DNA from: CAYSHJ01 sp964589725
GTDB taxonomy: Bacteria; Planctomycetota; Planctomycetia; Planctomycetales; Planctomycetaceae
Reading direction: 5' to 3'
DNA: 8,810 nt
Assembly (NCBI GenBank): GCA_964589725.1
Contig: CAZPUJ010000077.1
Span: forward strand, 1 to 8,810
The notes below the pieces were generated by a model that worked only from the letters and a program-made list of their open reading frames with translations, was not told the DNA's origin and searched no databases. The position numbers were made by a program, and so were the translations under genes. This document shows, piece after piece, positions 1 to 5,433 of the stretch (positions within the stretch are counted from its first letter, which is position 1; each line of letters starts with the position of its first letter).

Positions 1-49
1 GAATCCCGCTGCGATGGGGCCCCCTTTTAGGCGAGTCGTTTCCCTGAAG

Positions 50-319
50 TCACGCCGCCGCTTTCTCGTTCAACTCGAATTCATCGGCGAGGCGTCGCAA
101 CTCAGCGGCAACCTCTGCTCGACGTCGCGGGTCGCGTTTGACGACGAGGCGGATGGCTTTTGAGAACGCACGGAAGTGCGTCCGCCAACCTGACGCCTTG
201 GGCTTGTCGCCTGTCTTGCCTTTGAGTGCCTTAGCGACGCGGGAAATCGACGTCTTGCCGACACGAATTTCCTCGACGACTTGCTGCGACAACGTGCCAT
301 CGGCGACGGCGGCGAGCAC
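50..319 (-). CDS. small putative helix-turn-helix protein (hypothetical)
   Basis: This 89-residue reading frame starts at GTG (complement of 317-319) and ends at TGA (complement of 50-52). Residues about 10-33 (LSQQVVEEIRVGKTSISRVA) resemble a helix-turn-helix, with a first helix ending in 'EEIRVG' and a recognition-like helix 'TSISRVAKAL'. The rest is basic and then helical (RRRAEVAAELRRLADEFEL), which could be a dimerisation helix. I do not recognise a family. The frame stays open upstream to a stop at 353-355 (complement), and those extra codons (…TYADGKAV) read plausibly but contain no ATG, GTG or TTG, so the GTG is the only usable start and the gene may be 5'-truncated. It is divergent from hsdM, so a role in controlling the locus is possible but unsupported. 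A chance frame in GC-rich DNA is the main alternative. Confidence 0.45.
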   Translation of the reverse strand: MLAAVADGTLSQQVVEEIRVGKTSISRVAKALKGKTGDKPKASGWRTHFRAFSKAIRLVVKRDPRRRAEVAAELRRLADEFELNEKAAA

Positions 320-566
320 GGCCTTTCCATCGGCGTAAGTGTGCTCGGCTAATCACTCTGTTCAGGAGCACTGTCAAGGCGCTCGCGATAGACTCACGGC
401 AGATCTTTGGAACTGACCTCTCGGACGACGCGACAAGACATGGCAAAAGCGAAAACGAAAGCATCGGTGGACACACCAGTGCGACTCGGTATTGCGGCGC
501 ATTGACGCCGATTGTTCGTTGTGACGTGCTCGACTGCAAAGCCGCATTTGAAACTCGAAAACTTCC
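320..566. other. intergenic region upstream of hsdM
   Basis: This 247-nt gap separates the divergent small gene from hsdM and should contain the hsdM promoter, but I see no convincing -35/-10 pair and no clear inverted repeat. The only start-to-stop frame of note is 440-505 (+), 21 codons beginning MAKAKTKASV and ending GIAAH. The same frame continues after its TGA (503-505) with no further stop until 572-574, ending …KPHLKLENFHD and overlapping the hsdM start. That could be a decayed or very small gene, or chance. No Shine-Dalgarno precedes 440. Confidence 0.5.
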
Positions 567-2309
567 ATGATTGACCCCAACCTTTCTTCCTTTATCTGGT
601 CCGTCGCGGACTTGTTGCGGGGCGACTACAAGCAGTCCGAGTACGGCAAGGTGATTCTGCCGTTCACCGTGTTGCGGCGGCTGGATTGCGTGTTGGAAGC
701 GACCAAGACTGCGGTACTGGCGGAACTGGCGATTCGGGAGAAGGCCAAGCTGAACCCGGAGCCGTTTTTGCTGAAGAAGTCGGGGCAGCTTTTCTACAAT
801 ACGTCGCCGCTCGACATGAAGAAGCTGATGGGGGATCAGGACCACATCAAGGAGAACCTGTTCGCCTACATGCAGGCGTTCTCGCCCGCCGTTCGGGAAA
901 TCTTTGAGTGCTTCGATTTCCACACGCAGATTGACCGGCTGGCCAAGTCCGGGTTGCTGTATCTGGTGGCCGAGAAGTTCGCCAACATCGACTTGCACCC
1001 GGAGACCGTCAGCAACGCGCAGATGGGAGTCGTGTTCGAGGAACTGATTCGCAAGTTCGCCGAAATCTCCAACGAGACCGCCGGGGAGCACTTCACCCCC
1101 CGCGATGCCATCCGACTGATGGTCAACCTGTTGTTCATCGAAGACGACGATATTCTGACCAAGCCGGGCGTGGTGCGGTCGATGTACGATCCCACGGTGG
1201 GGACCGGGGGCATGCTGTCGGTTGGTGGTGAGCACCTCGCCGAACTGAACCCGGACGCTCGGCTGGTGATGTACGGGCAGGAGTTGAACGCCGAGTCCTA
1301 TGCGATCTGCAAGGCCGACATGCTGATCAAGGGACAAGACATCGCCAACATCATCTTCGGCAACACGCTGTCGAACGATGGGCTGCTGGGCAAGCTGTTC
1401 GACTACATGCTTTCCAATCCGCCGTTTGGCGTGGAGTGGAAGAAGATCGAAGCCATCATTCGCAAAGAATTCGAGCAGCAGGGCTACAACGGGCGGTTCG
1501 GTCCCGGCCTGCCGCGCGTCAGTGACGGTTCGTTGCTGTTTCTGCTGCACTTGATTTCCAAGATGCGACCGGCCAAGGATGGGGGCAGCCGCTTCGGCAT
1601 CGTGTTGAATGGCTCGCCACTGTTCACCGGCGGAGCGGGATCGGGCGAGAGTGAAATCCGCCGCTATGTGCTGGAGAACGACCTCGTTGAAGCGATCATC
1701 GGCCTGCCCACCGACATGTTCTACAACACGGGCATCAGCACCTATGTCTGGATCGTCAGCAACCGCAAGCCGGCGCATCGCAAAGGCAAGTTGCAACTGA
1801 TCGACGCCAGCAGCTTTTGGCAGAAGATGCGGAAGAGTCTGGGGAGCAAGCGCAAGGAACTCAGCCCGGAGCACATCGAGGAAATCACGCGGCTGTTTGG
1901 CGAATGTCAGGAAGCGACCAAGGACGGCGTGCCGATCAGCCGCCTCTTCAAGAACGAGAATTTCGGTTATCGCACGATCACGGTCGAACGCCCGGAGCGG
2001 GACGCGGCGGGCAAGATCGTGAAGGCCACGAAGGGGAAGCTGAAAGGGAAGCCGCAGCCGGACGCCAACCTGCGCGACACCGAGAACGTGCCGCTCTGCG
2101 AGGACGTCGAGACCTACTTCAAACGTGAAGTGTTGCCGCACGCTCCCGATGCGTGGATCGACCACGAGAAGACGAAAGTCGGCTACGAGATCCCCTTCAA
2201 CCGGCACTTCTACGTCTTCCAGCCGCCGCGTGAACTGGCCGAGATCGACGCCGAATTGAAGATCGTCACCGACCGCATCCTGACGATGATCGGAGGGCTG
2301 ACGAAATGA
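567..2309 (+). CDS. hsdM: type I restriction-modification system methyltransferase subunit HsdM
   Basis: HsdM transfers a methyl group from S-adenosylmethionine to the N6 of adenine in the site chosen by HsdS, and forms the modification complex with it. At 580 residues it is within the usual family range. An N-terminal HsdM_N-like helical domain (about 8-130; SSFIWSVADLLRGDYKQSEY) is followed by the N6-adenine methylase domain. GEHFTPRD is at 173-180, the SAM-binding motif I DPTVGTGGML at 208-217, and the catalytic motif IV NPPF at 284-287. The C-terminal part (about 460-580) ends in a helix (AEIDAELKIVTDRILTMIGGL) of the kind that contacts HsdS or HsdR. The ATG at 567 is the only start: an in-frame stop lies at 549-551. 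No Shine-Dalgarno is visible before it. Its stop overlaps the hsdS start (ATGA, 2306-2309). All key motifs are intact, so the enzyme should be active. Confidence 0.97.
   Translation: MIDPNLSSFIWSVADLLRGDYKQSEYGKVILPFTVLRRLDCVLEATKTAVLAELAIREKAKLNPEPFLLKKSGQLFYNTSPLDMKKLMGDQDHIKENLFAYMQAFSPAVREIFECFDFHTQIDRLAKSGLLYLVAEKFANIDLHPETVSNAQMGVVFEELIRKFAEISNETAGEHFTPRDAIRLMVNLLFIEDDDILTKPGVVRSMYDPTVGTGGMLSVGGEHLAELNPDARLVMYGQELNAESYAICKADMLIKGQDIANIIFGNTLSNDGLLGKLFDYMLSNPPFGVEWKKIEAIIRKEFEQQGYNGRFGPGLPRVSDGSLLFLLHLISKMRPAKDGGSRFGIVLNGSPLFTGGAGSGESEIRRYVLENDLVEAIIGLPTDMFYNTGISTYVWIVSNRKPAHRKGKLQLIDASSFWQKMRKSLGSKRKELSPEHIEEITRLFGECQEATKDGVPISRLFKNENFGYRTITVERPERDAAGKIVKATKGKLKGKPQPDANLRDTENVPLCEDVETYFKREVLPHAPDAWIDHEKTKVGYEIPFNRHFYVFQPPRELAEIDAELKIVTDRILTMIGGLTK
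2292..2296 (+). promoter_or_regulatory. ribosome binding site for hsdS
   Basis: GGAGG lies 9 nt before the hsdS ATG at 2306, inside the hsdM 3' end. It supports that start and translational coupling through the ATGA overlap. Confidence 0.7.
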
Positions 2310-3628
2310 GCTTTCCGAGATACCCGAAGTACAAGGCCAGCGGCGTCGAATGGCTGGGCGACGTGCCGGAGCATTGGCAGGTGAACCAACTGAAGCGTAT
2401 CGCCAAGTTGACCACGGGTATGACGCCACCCACTGAGGAACTTGATAACTACACCGATCATCCGGAGTTCCAATGGGTGCGGCCTGAAGACTTGAATGAA
2501 TCAGGTGCCCCAACAATCGCATCGAAATTCATCACTCAGAAGGGCTGGGAGCAGACACGGAGGGTTAGTTCCACATCCTCGCTGATTTGCTGTATTGGAA
2601 CGATTGGAAAAGTTGGCTTTGTCGCCGACGAAGTATCGACGAATCAGCAGATAACTGCCGCTTCCTTTAAGCGAAGTGCTCGGTATTTCTACCACTCCTT
2701 GTGTGCCGCGAAGACGGAGTTGGAGTTGGCCTCAACCGGAAACGTGCTGCGAATTCTCAATTCGGAGCGACTCGGCAATGTCAGCTTGCCATGTCCTGCG
2801 GAGACGGAAGCAAACGTGATCGCGTCGTTTCTTGACCGAGAGACGTCGAAGATTGACGGGTTGGTGGGGGAGCAGCGGCGGCTGATTGAACTGCTGAAAG
2901 AAAAACGCCAGGCCGTCATCTCCCACGCCGTCACCAAAGGCCTGAACCCTCACGCCCCCCTGAAGCCCTCCGGCATCGAATGGCTCGGCGATGTGCCCGA
3001 ACATTGGGCGATACCTGCGGTCTTCACTCGATATCACGCCGTCTTGGGAAAGATGGTCGATGAAAAACAACTGACGGGGACTCACCCAATCTGTTACCTG
3101 CGAAACGCTGATGTGAATTGGGATCGAATCAACATCACCGACCTGCCTGTTTTTGACATCGAACCGGATGACGTTGAACGGTTTTCACTTCGGCCCGGTG
3201 ATGTTCTGATTTGCGAGGGTGGCGCGGGGATCGGACAGACGGCAATTTGGCAGGGTGAGCTTGATCGTTGCGCGTTCCAAAAAGCGTTACACCGTCTTCG
3301 TCCGTGGTCGGATGACGAAGATCCGAGGTTCTTCTATTACTGCATGAGAAACGCTGTCGAGACAGGCGTCGTATTGGCTGGCGGAACCGCGACAATTCCG
3401 CATCTCACCGGTGAGCAACTTCGGAAGTACAGATTTCCGAGACCACCGATCAAAGAGCAAAAGCAAATCGTTGAGCATCTCGACAGTGAAACTGACAAAC
3501 TCGACGCCCTGACCGCCGAAGCCGAGCGTGGGATCGAGCTGCTGCAAGAACGCCGGACCGCCCTGATCTCCGCCGCCGTCACCGGCCAGATCGACGTGCG
3601 AGGGATGGCCGAAACGGAGGCCGCATGA
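2306..3628 (+). CDS. hsdS: type I restriction-modification system specificity subunit HsdS
   Basis: HsdS reads the bipartite DNA target and anchors HsdM and HsdR. At 440 residues it has the standard two-halved plan. An opening motif SGVEWLGDVPEHW (12-24) leads into target recognition domain 1 (about 25-165). Next comes a central conserved helix (about 170-212, …LDRETSKIDGLVGEQRRLIELLKEKRQAVISHAVT). The motif then repeats as SGIEWLGDVPEHW (222-234) before recognition domain 2 (about 235-380). A second helix (about 388-430) carries LDSETDKLDALT, ELLQERRTALISAAVTGQID and VRG, and the protein ends AETEAA. The helices should pack into the antiparallel coiled coil that sets the spacer between half-sites. 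The recognition domains are AT-richer than the conserved parts (47% GC counted over 2581-2700), as expected for swappable domains. The start is fixed by GGAGG and the ATGA overlap with hsdM. The target sequence cannot be predicted here. Confidence 0.96.
   Translation: MSFPRYPKYKASGVEWLGDVPEHWQVNQLKRIAKLTTGMTPPTEELDNYTDHPEFQWVRPEDLNESGAPTIASKFITQKGWEQTRRVSSTSSLICCIGTIGKVGFVADEVSTNQQITAASFKRSARYFYHSLCAAKTELELASTGNVLRILNSERLGNVSLPCPAETEANVIASFLDRETSKIDGLVGEQRRLIELLKEKRQAVISHAVTKGLNPHAPLKPSGIEWLGDVPEHWAIPAVFTRYHAVLGKMVDEKQLTGTHPICYLRNADVNWDRINITDLPVFDIEPDDVERFSLRPGDVLICEGGAGIGQTAIWQGELDRCAFQKALHRLRPWSDDEDPRFFYYCMRNAVETGVVLAGGTATIPHLTGEQLRKYRFPRPPIKEQKQIVEHLDSETDKLDALTAEAERGIELLQERRTALISAAVTGQIDVRGMAETEAA
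2339..2377 (+). repeat. hsdS internal repeat, first copy (before recognition domain 1)
   Basis: This 39-nt stretch encodes SGVEWLGDVPEHW. It matches 2969-3007 at 32 of 39 bases by hand count. The pair marks the start of each recognition-domain half of hsdS and is a natural site for homologous domain shuffling. Confidence 0.85.
2969..3007 (+). repeat. hsdS internal repeat, second copy (before recognition domain 2)
   Basis: This 39-nt stretch encodes SGIEWLGDVPEHW and is the partner of 2339-2377. Most of the differences are silent (GTC/ATC gives V/I), so the protein motif is under constraint. Confidence 0.85.
3542..3628 (+). repeat. direct repeat, copy A: 3' end of intact hsdS
   Basis: The last 87 nt of hsdS, from codon 413 to the stop, recur at 4071-4157 with 77 of 87 identical bases by hand count. 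The longest exact run covers the codons for LISAAVTGQ. The same reading frame and stop codon are kept in both copies. Confidence 0.92.
3616..3620 (+). promoter_or_regulatory. ribosome binding site for the pRiA4b-like gene
   Basis: GGAGG within the hsdS tail lies 4 nt before the ATG at 3625. The spacing is short, so initiation probably leans on ribosomes finishing hsdS at the ATGA overlap. Confidence 0.55.
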
Positions 3629-4053
3629 TTGTTACTCTCAAGACAACGCTCCTTCGCGGCATGTATTGCGAAGGTGACTGGTCGGCGAACATCGAACTCG
3701 ACGAATCAGCCACCCTCGAAGACCTGCACCACGCCATTCAAGAGGCGGTCGATTTTGACAACGAGCATCTCTACTGCTTCTTCTTATCGAGGACGGACAG
3801 GAGCCGGAGTCGCGAGTATTTTGACGAAGAAAACGGGCTGATCTTCAGCAAGACGCTCAAGGACTTGTTTCCCCTGCCGGACAAACAATGCTTGTTCTAC
3901 CTCTTCGATTGGGGGGATGAGTGGGTCTTCAAAATCTCGCCGAGCAGGAAACGCCCTCACGAGCCGGTGAAACGTGTGAAGTATCCCAGAGTCGAGAGCG
4001 AATCGGGAATCAAGCCGGTGCAGTATCCCGGTGCTGAGGATGACGACGAATGA
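3625..4053 (+). CDS. plasmid pRiA4b ORF-3-like (IS1096 passenger TnpR-like) family protein
   Basis: This 142-residue acidic protein has the hallmarks of the pRiA4b ORF-3 family (Pfam PRiA4_ORF3), whose biochemical function is not established. Visible family features are LEDLHHAIQEAVDFDNEHLYCFFL (about 31-54), an aromatic strand FYLFDWGDEWVFKI (91-104) matching the family's 'Y-D-F/W-G-D-x-W' signature, and a C-terminal YPRVE…GIKPVQYP (120-135). The tail is acidic (AEDDDE). It is somewhat shorter than many relatives. Its ATG overlaps the hsdS stop (ATGA, 3625-3628), and its own stop overlaps the ATG of the hsdS remnant (4050-4053), so it is translationally coupled on both sides. It is not a standard restriction-modification component. 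Because it sits exactly between two copies of the hsdS tail, it looks acquired. Family call fairly sure; role unknown. Confidence 0.8.
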   Translation: MIVTLKTTLLRGMYCEGDWSANIELDESATLEDLHHAIQEAVDFDNEHLYCFFLSRTDRSRSREYFDEENGLIFSKTLKDLFPLPDKQCLFYLFDWGDEWVFKISPSRKRPHEPVKRVKYPRVESESGIKPVQYPGAEDDDE

Positions 4054-4070
4054 TTCTCAACATTGAAGTA

Positions 4071-4157
4071 CTGCACGAACTCTCGACCGCTCTGATCTCC
4101 GCCGCCGTCACCGGCCAGATGGACGTGCGCGGGTTGGTCGAAACGGAGGCCGCTTGA
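4071..4157 (+). repeat. direct repeat, copy B: duplicated hsdS tail
   Basis: Partner of 3542-3628, offset 529 nt, with ten mismatches in 87 positions by hand count and no gaps. The two copies bracket the pRiA4b-like gene. Confidence 0.92.
4145..4149 (+). promoter_or_regulatory. ribosome binding site for fic
   Basis: GGAGG inside the duplicated hsdS tail lies 9 nt before the fic ATG at 4159. It is the exact counterpart of the GGAGG at 3616-3620 and has the better spacing of the two. Confidence 0.7.
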
Positions 4158-4158
4158 A

Positions 4159-5262
4159 ATGAAACCGTACATTCCCGAATCACTGCCACTGACAAACCTC
4201 GACCACGGACGACTGATTCGCCTCATCGGTCCGGCCAACGCGGCGCTCGCCCGCTACGACGGACTGCTCCAAAGCGTCATCAATCCCAGTGTCATGCTCT
4301 CGCCACTGACCACGCAGGAAGCCGTGCTCTCGTCCAAGATCGAAGGGACTCAGGCCACGGTCGATGAAGTCCTCGAATACGAAGCGGGCATCGAGTTCGA
4401 CGCCGAGAAGGTCAAAGACATCCAAGAGGTCGTCAACTACCGCTCGGCCCTGACGCTGGCGAAGGAGACGCTCACGCAACGTCCTTTGAACTTGGCGCTG
4501 CTCCGGCAGATGCACGGCACACTGATGAGCAGCGTGCGCGGTGCGGACAAAAGCCCCGGACAGTTTCGAGTCCACCAAAACTGGATCGGGCCGAGCGGTT
4601 GCACCATCGAGCAAGCCACATTCGTGCCGCCAGCACCGCTACAACTGCTCGACCATCTCGAAGCCTTTGAACGGTATCTCGCTGGCGACGATGTGGACCC
4701 GTTGATCCAAGTCGCCGTGGCTCATGCTCAATTCGAGCTGCTGCATCCCTTCAACGACGGCAACGGTCGCGTCGGTCGGCTGTTGATCCCGCTGTTCCTG
4801 TTCCAGAAGCGAGCGTTGGCCAGCCCGATGTTTTATCTCAGCGAATATCTGGAAGCGCACCGCGACCAATACTACGCCGGCTTGCGAGCCGTCAGTCAGC
4901 AGGGCGACTGGACCGGCTGGATCGAGTTCTTCCTCTCGGCCATCTCCGAACAAGCTCAAGCCAACACCGCCCGCGTGCGAGCCATTCTCGATCTCTACGA
5001 ACGAATGAAACCAAAAATCTCCAACATGCTGAAGTCACAATACGCCATCCAAGTGTTGGACACGCTGTTCGATCACCCCATTTTCAAAACGACGGATTTT
5101 GTGACCCAACTGGGCATCGCCCGGCCAACGGCGTTGCGGTTCTTGAAAAACTTGCGCGAGGCAAACGTGATTCAGCCCATTCGTGAGCAAAGCGGCAGCC
5201 GCTCGGCAGTCTTCGTTTTTCGGGATTTGTTGAATTGCGCCGAAGGCCGGCAAGTCTTTTAG
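4159..5262 (+). CDS. Fic family protein with N-terminal inhibitory motif and C-terminal winged helix
   Basis: Fic enzymes usually transfer AMP from ATP to a target protein side chain. This 367-residue protein has the full core motif HPFNDGNGRVGR at 196-207, including the catalytic His196. It also has SSKIEG at 58-63, fitting the (S/T)xxxE(G/N) inhibitory helix of class II Fic proteins, in which the Glu (E62) blocks ATP placement. A Fic_N-like region precedes the core, and a loop around TFVPPAP (154-160) fits the substrate flap. The C-terminal part (about 290-355: IQVLDTLFDHPIFKTTDFVTQLGIARPT…LREANVI) looks like a winged-helix DNA-binding domain, as in Shewanella-type Fic proteins. The start lies 1 nt after the hsdS remnant and has a good GGAGG. 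Fic genes are known to accompany type I systems, but their role there is unclear. A regulatory or toxin-like role is inference. Confidence 0.93.
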   Translation: MKPYIPESLPLTNLDHGRLIRLIGPANAALARYDGLLQSVINPSVMLSPLTTQEAVLSSKIEGTQATVDEVLEYEAGIEFDAEKVKDIQEVVNYRSALTLAKETLTQRPLNLALLRQMHGTLMSSVRGADKSPGQFRVHQNWIGPSGCTIEQATFVPPAPLQLLDHLEAFERYLAGDDVDPLIQVAVAHAQFELLHPFNDGNGRVGRLLIPLFLFQKRALASPMFYLSEYLEAHRDQYYAGLRAVSQQGDWTGWIEFFLSAISEQAQANTARVRAILDLYERMKPKISNMLKSQYAIQVLDTLFDHPIFKTTDFVTQLGIARPTALRFLKNLREANVIQPIREQSGSRSAVFVFRDLLNCAEGRQVF

Positions 5263-5295
5263 GAGTTTGTGTCTCACCGGTGAGACACAAAGTCG
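5262..5295 (+). repeat. 34-nt unit 1 with shared ends
   Basis: Begins GGAGTTTG and ends CACAAAGTCG, exactly as 5374-5407 does, with the same 34-nt length. The 16-nt centres differ. This unit contains the 26-nt palindrome and starts on the last base of fic. Confidence 0.6.
5266..5291. repeat. perfect 26-nt palindrome (dyad 1)
   Basis: The half-site TTTGTGTCTCACC is followed directly by its exact reverse complement, with the centre between 5278 and 5279 and no loop. It begins 4 nt after the fic stop. A spacerless dyad of this length fits a protein-binding operator better than an RNA hairpin. No T-run follows, so it is not a standard intrinsic terminator. Confidence 0.9.
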
Positions 5296-5332
5296 TTTGT
5301 GTCTCACGAAACGCCACTTCGTGAGACACAAA
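5296..5332. repeat. perfect 15-bp stem hairpin (dyad 2)
   Basis: Left arm TTTGTGTCTCACGAA (5296-5310) pairs fully with 5318-5332 around a 7-nt loop, ACGCCAC. The first 12 bases of the arm are identical to the half-site of dyad 1, so the 12-mer TTTGTGTCTCAC occurs four times within 67 nt: + at 5266 and 5296, - at 5280 and 5321. Confidence 0.9.
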
Positions 5333-5338
5333 GTTCGA

Positions 5339-5371
5339 TATGTGTGCCGAAACGCCCCTCGGCCACACATA
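5339..5371. repeat. bulged hairpin (dyad 3)
   Basis: TATGTGTG (5339-5346) pairs with CACACATA (5364-5371), and CCGA (5347-5350) with TCGG (5359-5362), leaving C5363 bulged and a loop AACGCCCC. The arm starts much like dyads 1 and 2, and the apex shares CGAAACGCC with dyad 2. Confidence 0.8.
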
Positions 5372-5373
5372 AC

Positions 5374-5407
5374 GGAGTTTGACTGTGGCAAAACACTCAC
5401 AAAGTCG
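5374..5407 (+). repeat. 34-nt unit 2 with shared ends and a weak dyad (dyad 4)
   Basis: Shares GGAGTTTG and CACAAAGTCG with 5262-5295 at identical spacing. Inside, TTTG (5378-5381) pairs with CAAA (5400-5403), and GTG (5385-5387) with CAC (5394-5396), across a symmetric 3x3 mismatch, giving a degenerate dyad. It ends 26 nt before the hsdR ATG. Confidence 0.45.
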
Positions 5408-5422
5408 GATCGCACGCCGGAA

Positions 5423-5428
5423 GAGGAG
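5423..5428 (+). promoter_or_regulatory. ribosome binding site for hsdR
   Basis: GAGGAG lies 5 nt before the hsdR ATG at 5434. It is a strong independent initiation site, consistent with hsdR not being coupled to fic. Confidence 0.75.
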
Positions 5429-5433
5429 CTCCG

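Larger units (their letters stand above)
4050..4157 (+). pseudogene. remnant of an hsdS 3' end (possible 35-residue peptide)
   Basis: This frame runs from an ATG overlapping the preceding stop to a TGA 1 nt before the fic start. Its last 28 codons (LHELSTALISAAVTGQMD, then VRGLVETEAA) match HsdS residues 413-440 (LQERRTALISAAVTGQID, then VRGMAETEAA), and the preceding 'IE' also aligns. It encodes only the end of the C-terminal conserved helix, with no recognition domain, so it cannot act as a specificity subunit. GAGGA at 4036-4040 lies 9 nt before the ATG, so a short peptide could be made. It may be the true original end of hsdS, left behind when the pRiA4b-like gene arrived, or what remains of a second hsdS after deletion. 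Several third-position and amino acid changes show the copies have diverged since duplication. Confidence 0.85.

Noticed and set aside
231..2522. 763-codon open frame on the - strand opposite hsdM
   Set aside because: It is the antisense shadow of hsdM: GC-rich codons on one strand suppress stops on the other. The product has no recognisable domain, while the + strand has every HsdM motif.
3625..4053. Transposase or insertion sequence between hsdS and fic
   Set aside because: The pRiA4b ORF-3 family is sometimes labelled as an IS passenger, but no transposase, terminal inverted repeats or short target duplication are seen. The flanking repeat is the hsdS tail itself.
5266..5332. Intrinsic terminators after fic
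   Set aside because: The stems are strong, but neither dyad is followed by a T-run, and the sequence after each is mixed.
5379..5407. Possible hsdR promoter with TTGACT as -35
   Set aside because: At 17-nt spacing the -10 position reads AAGTCG, which is not promoter-like, so I do not call it.
5262..5407. CRISPR-like array
   Set aside because: The repeats are inverted, differ in length and are not separated by regular unique spacers; no cas genes are present.
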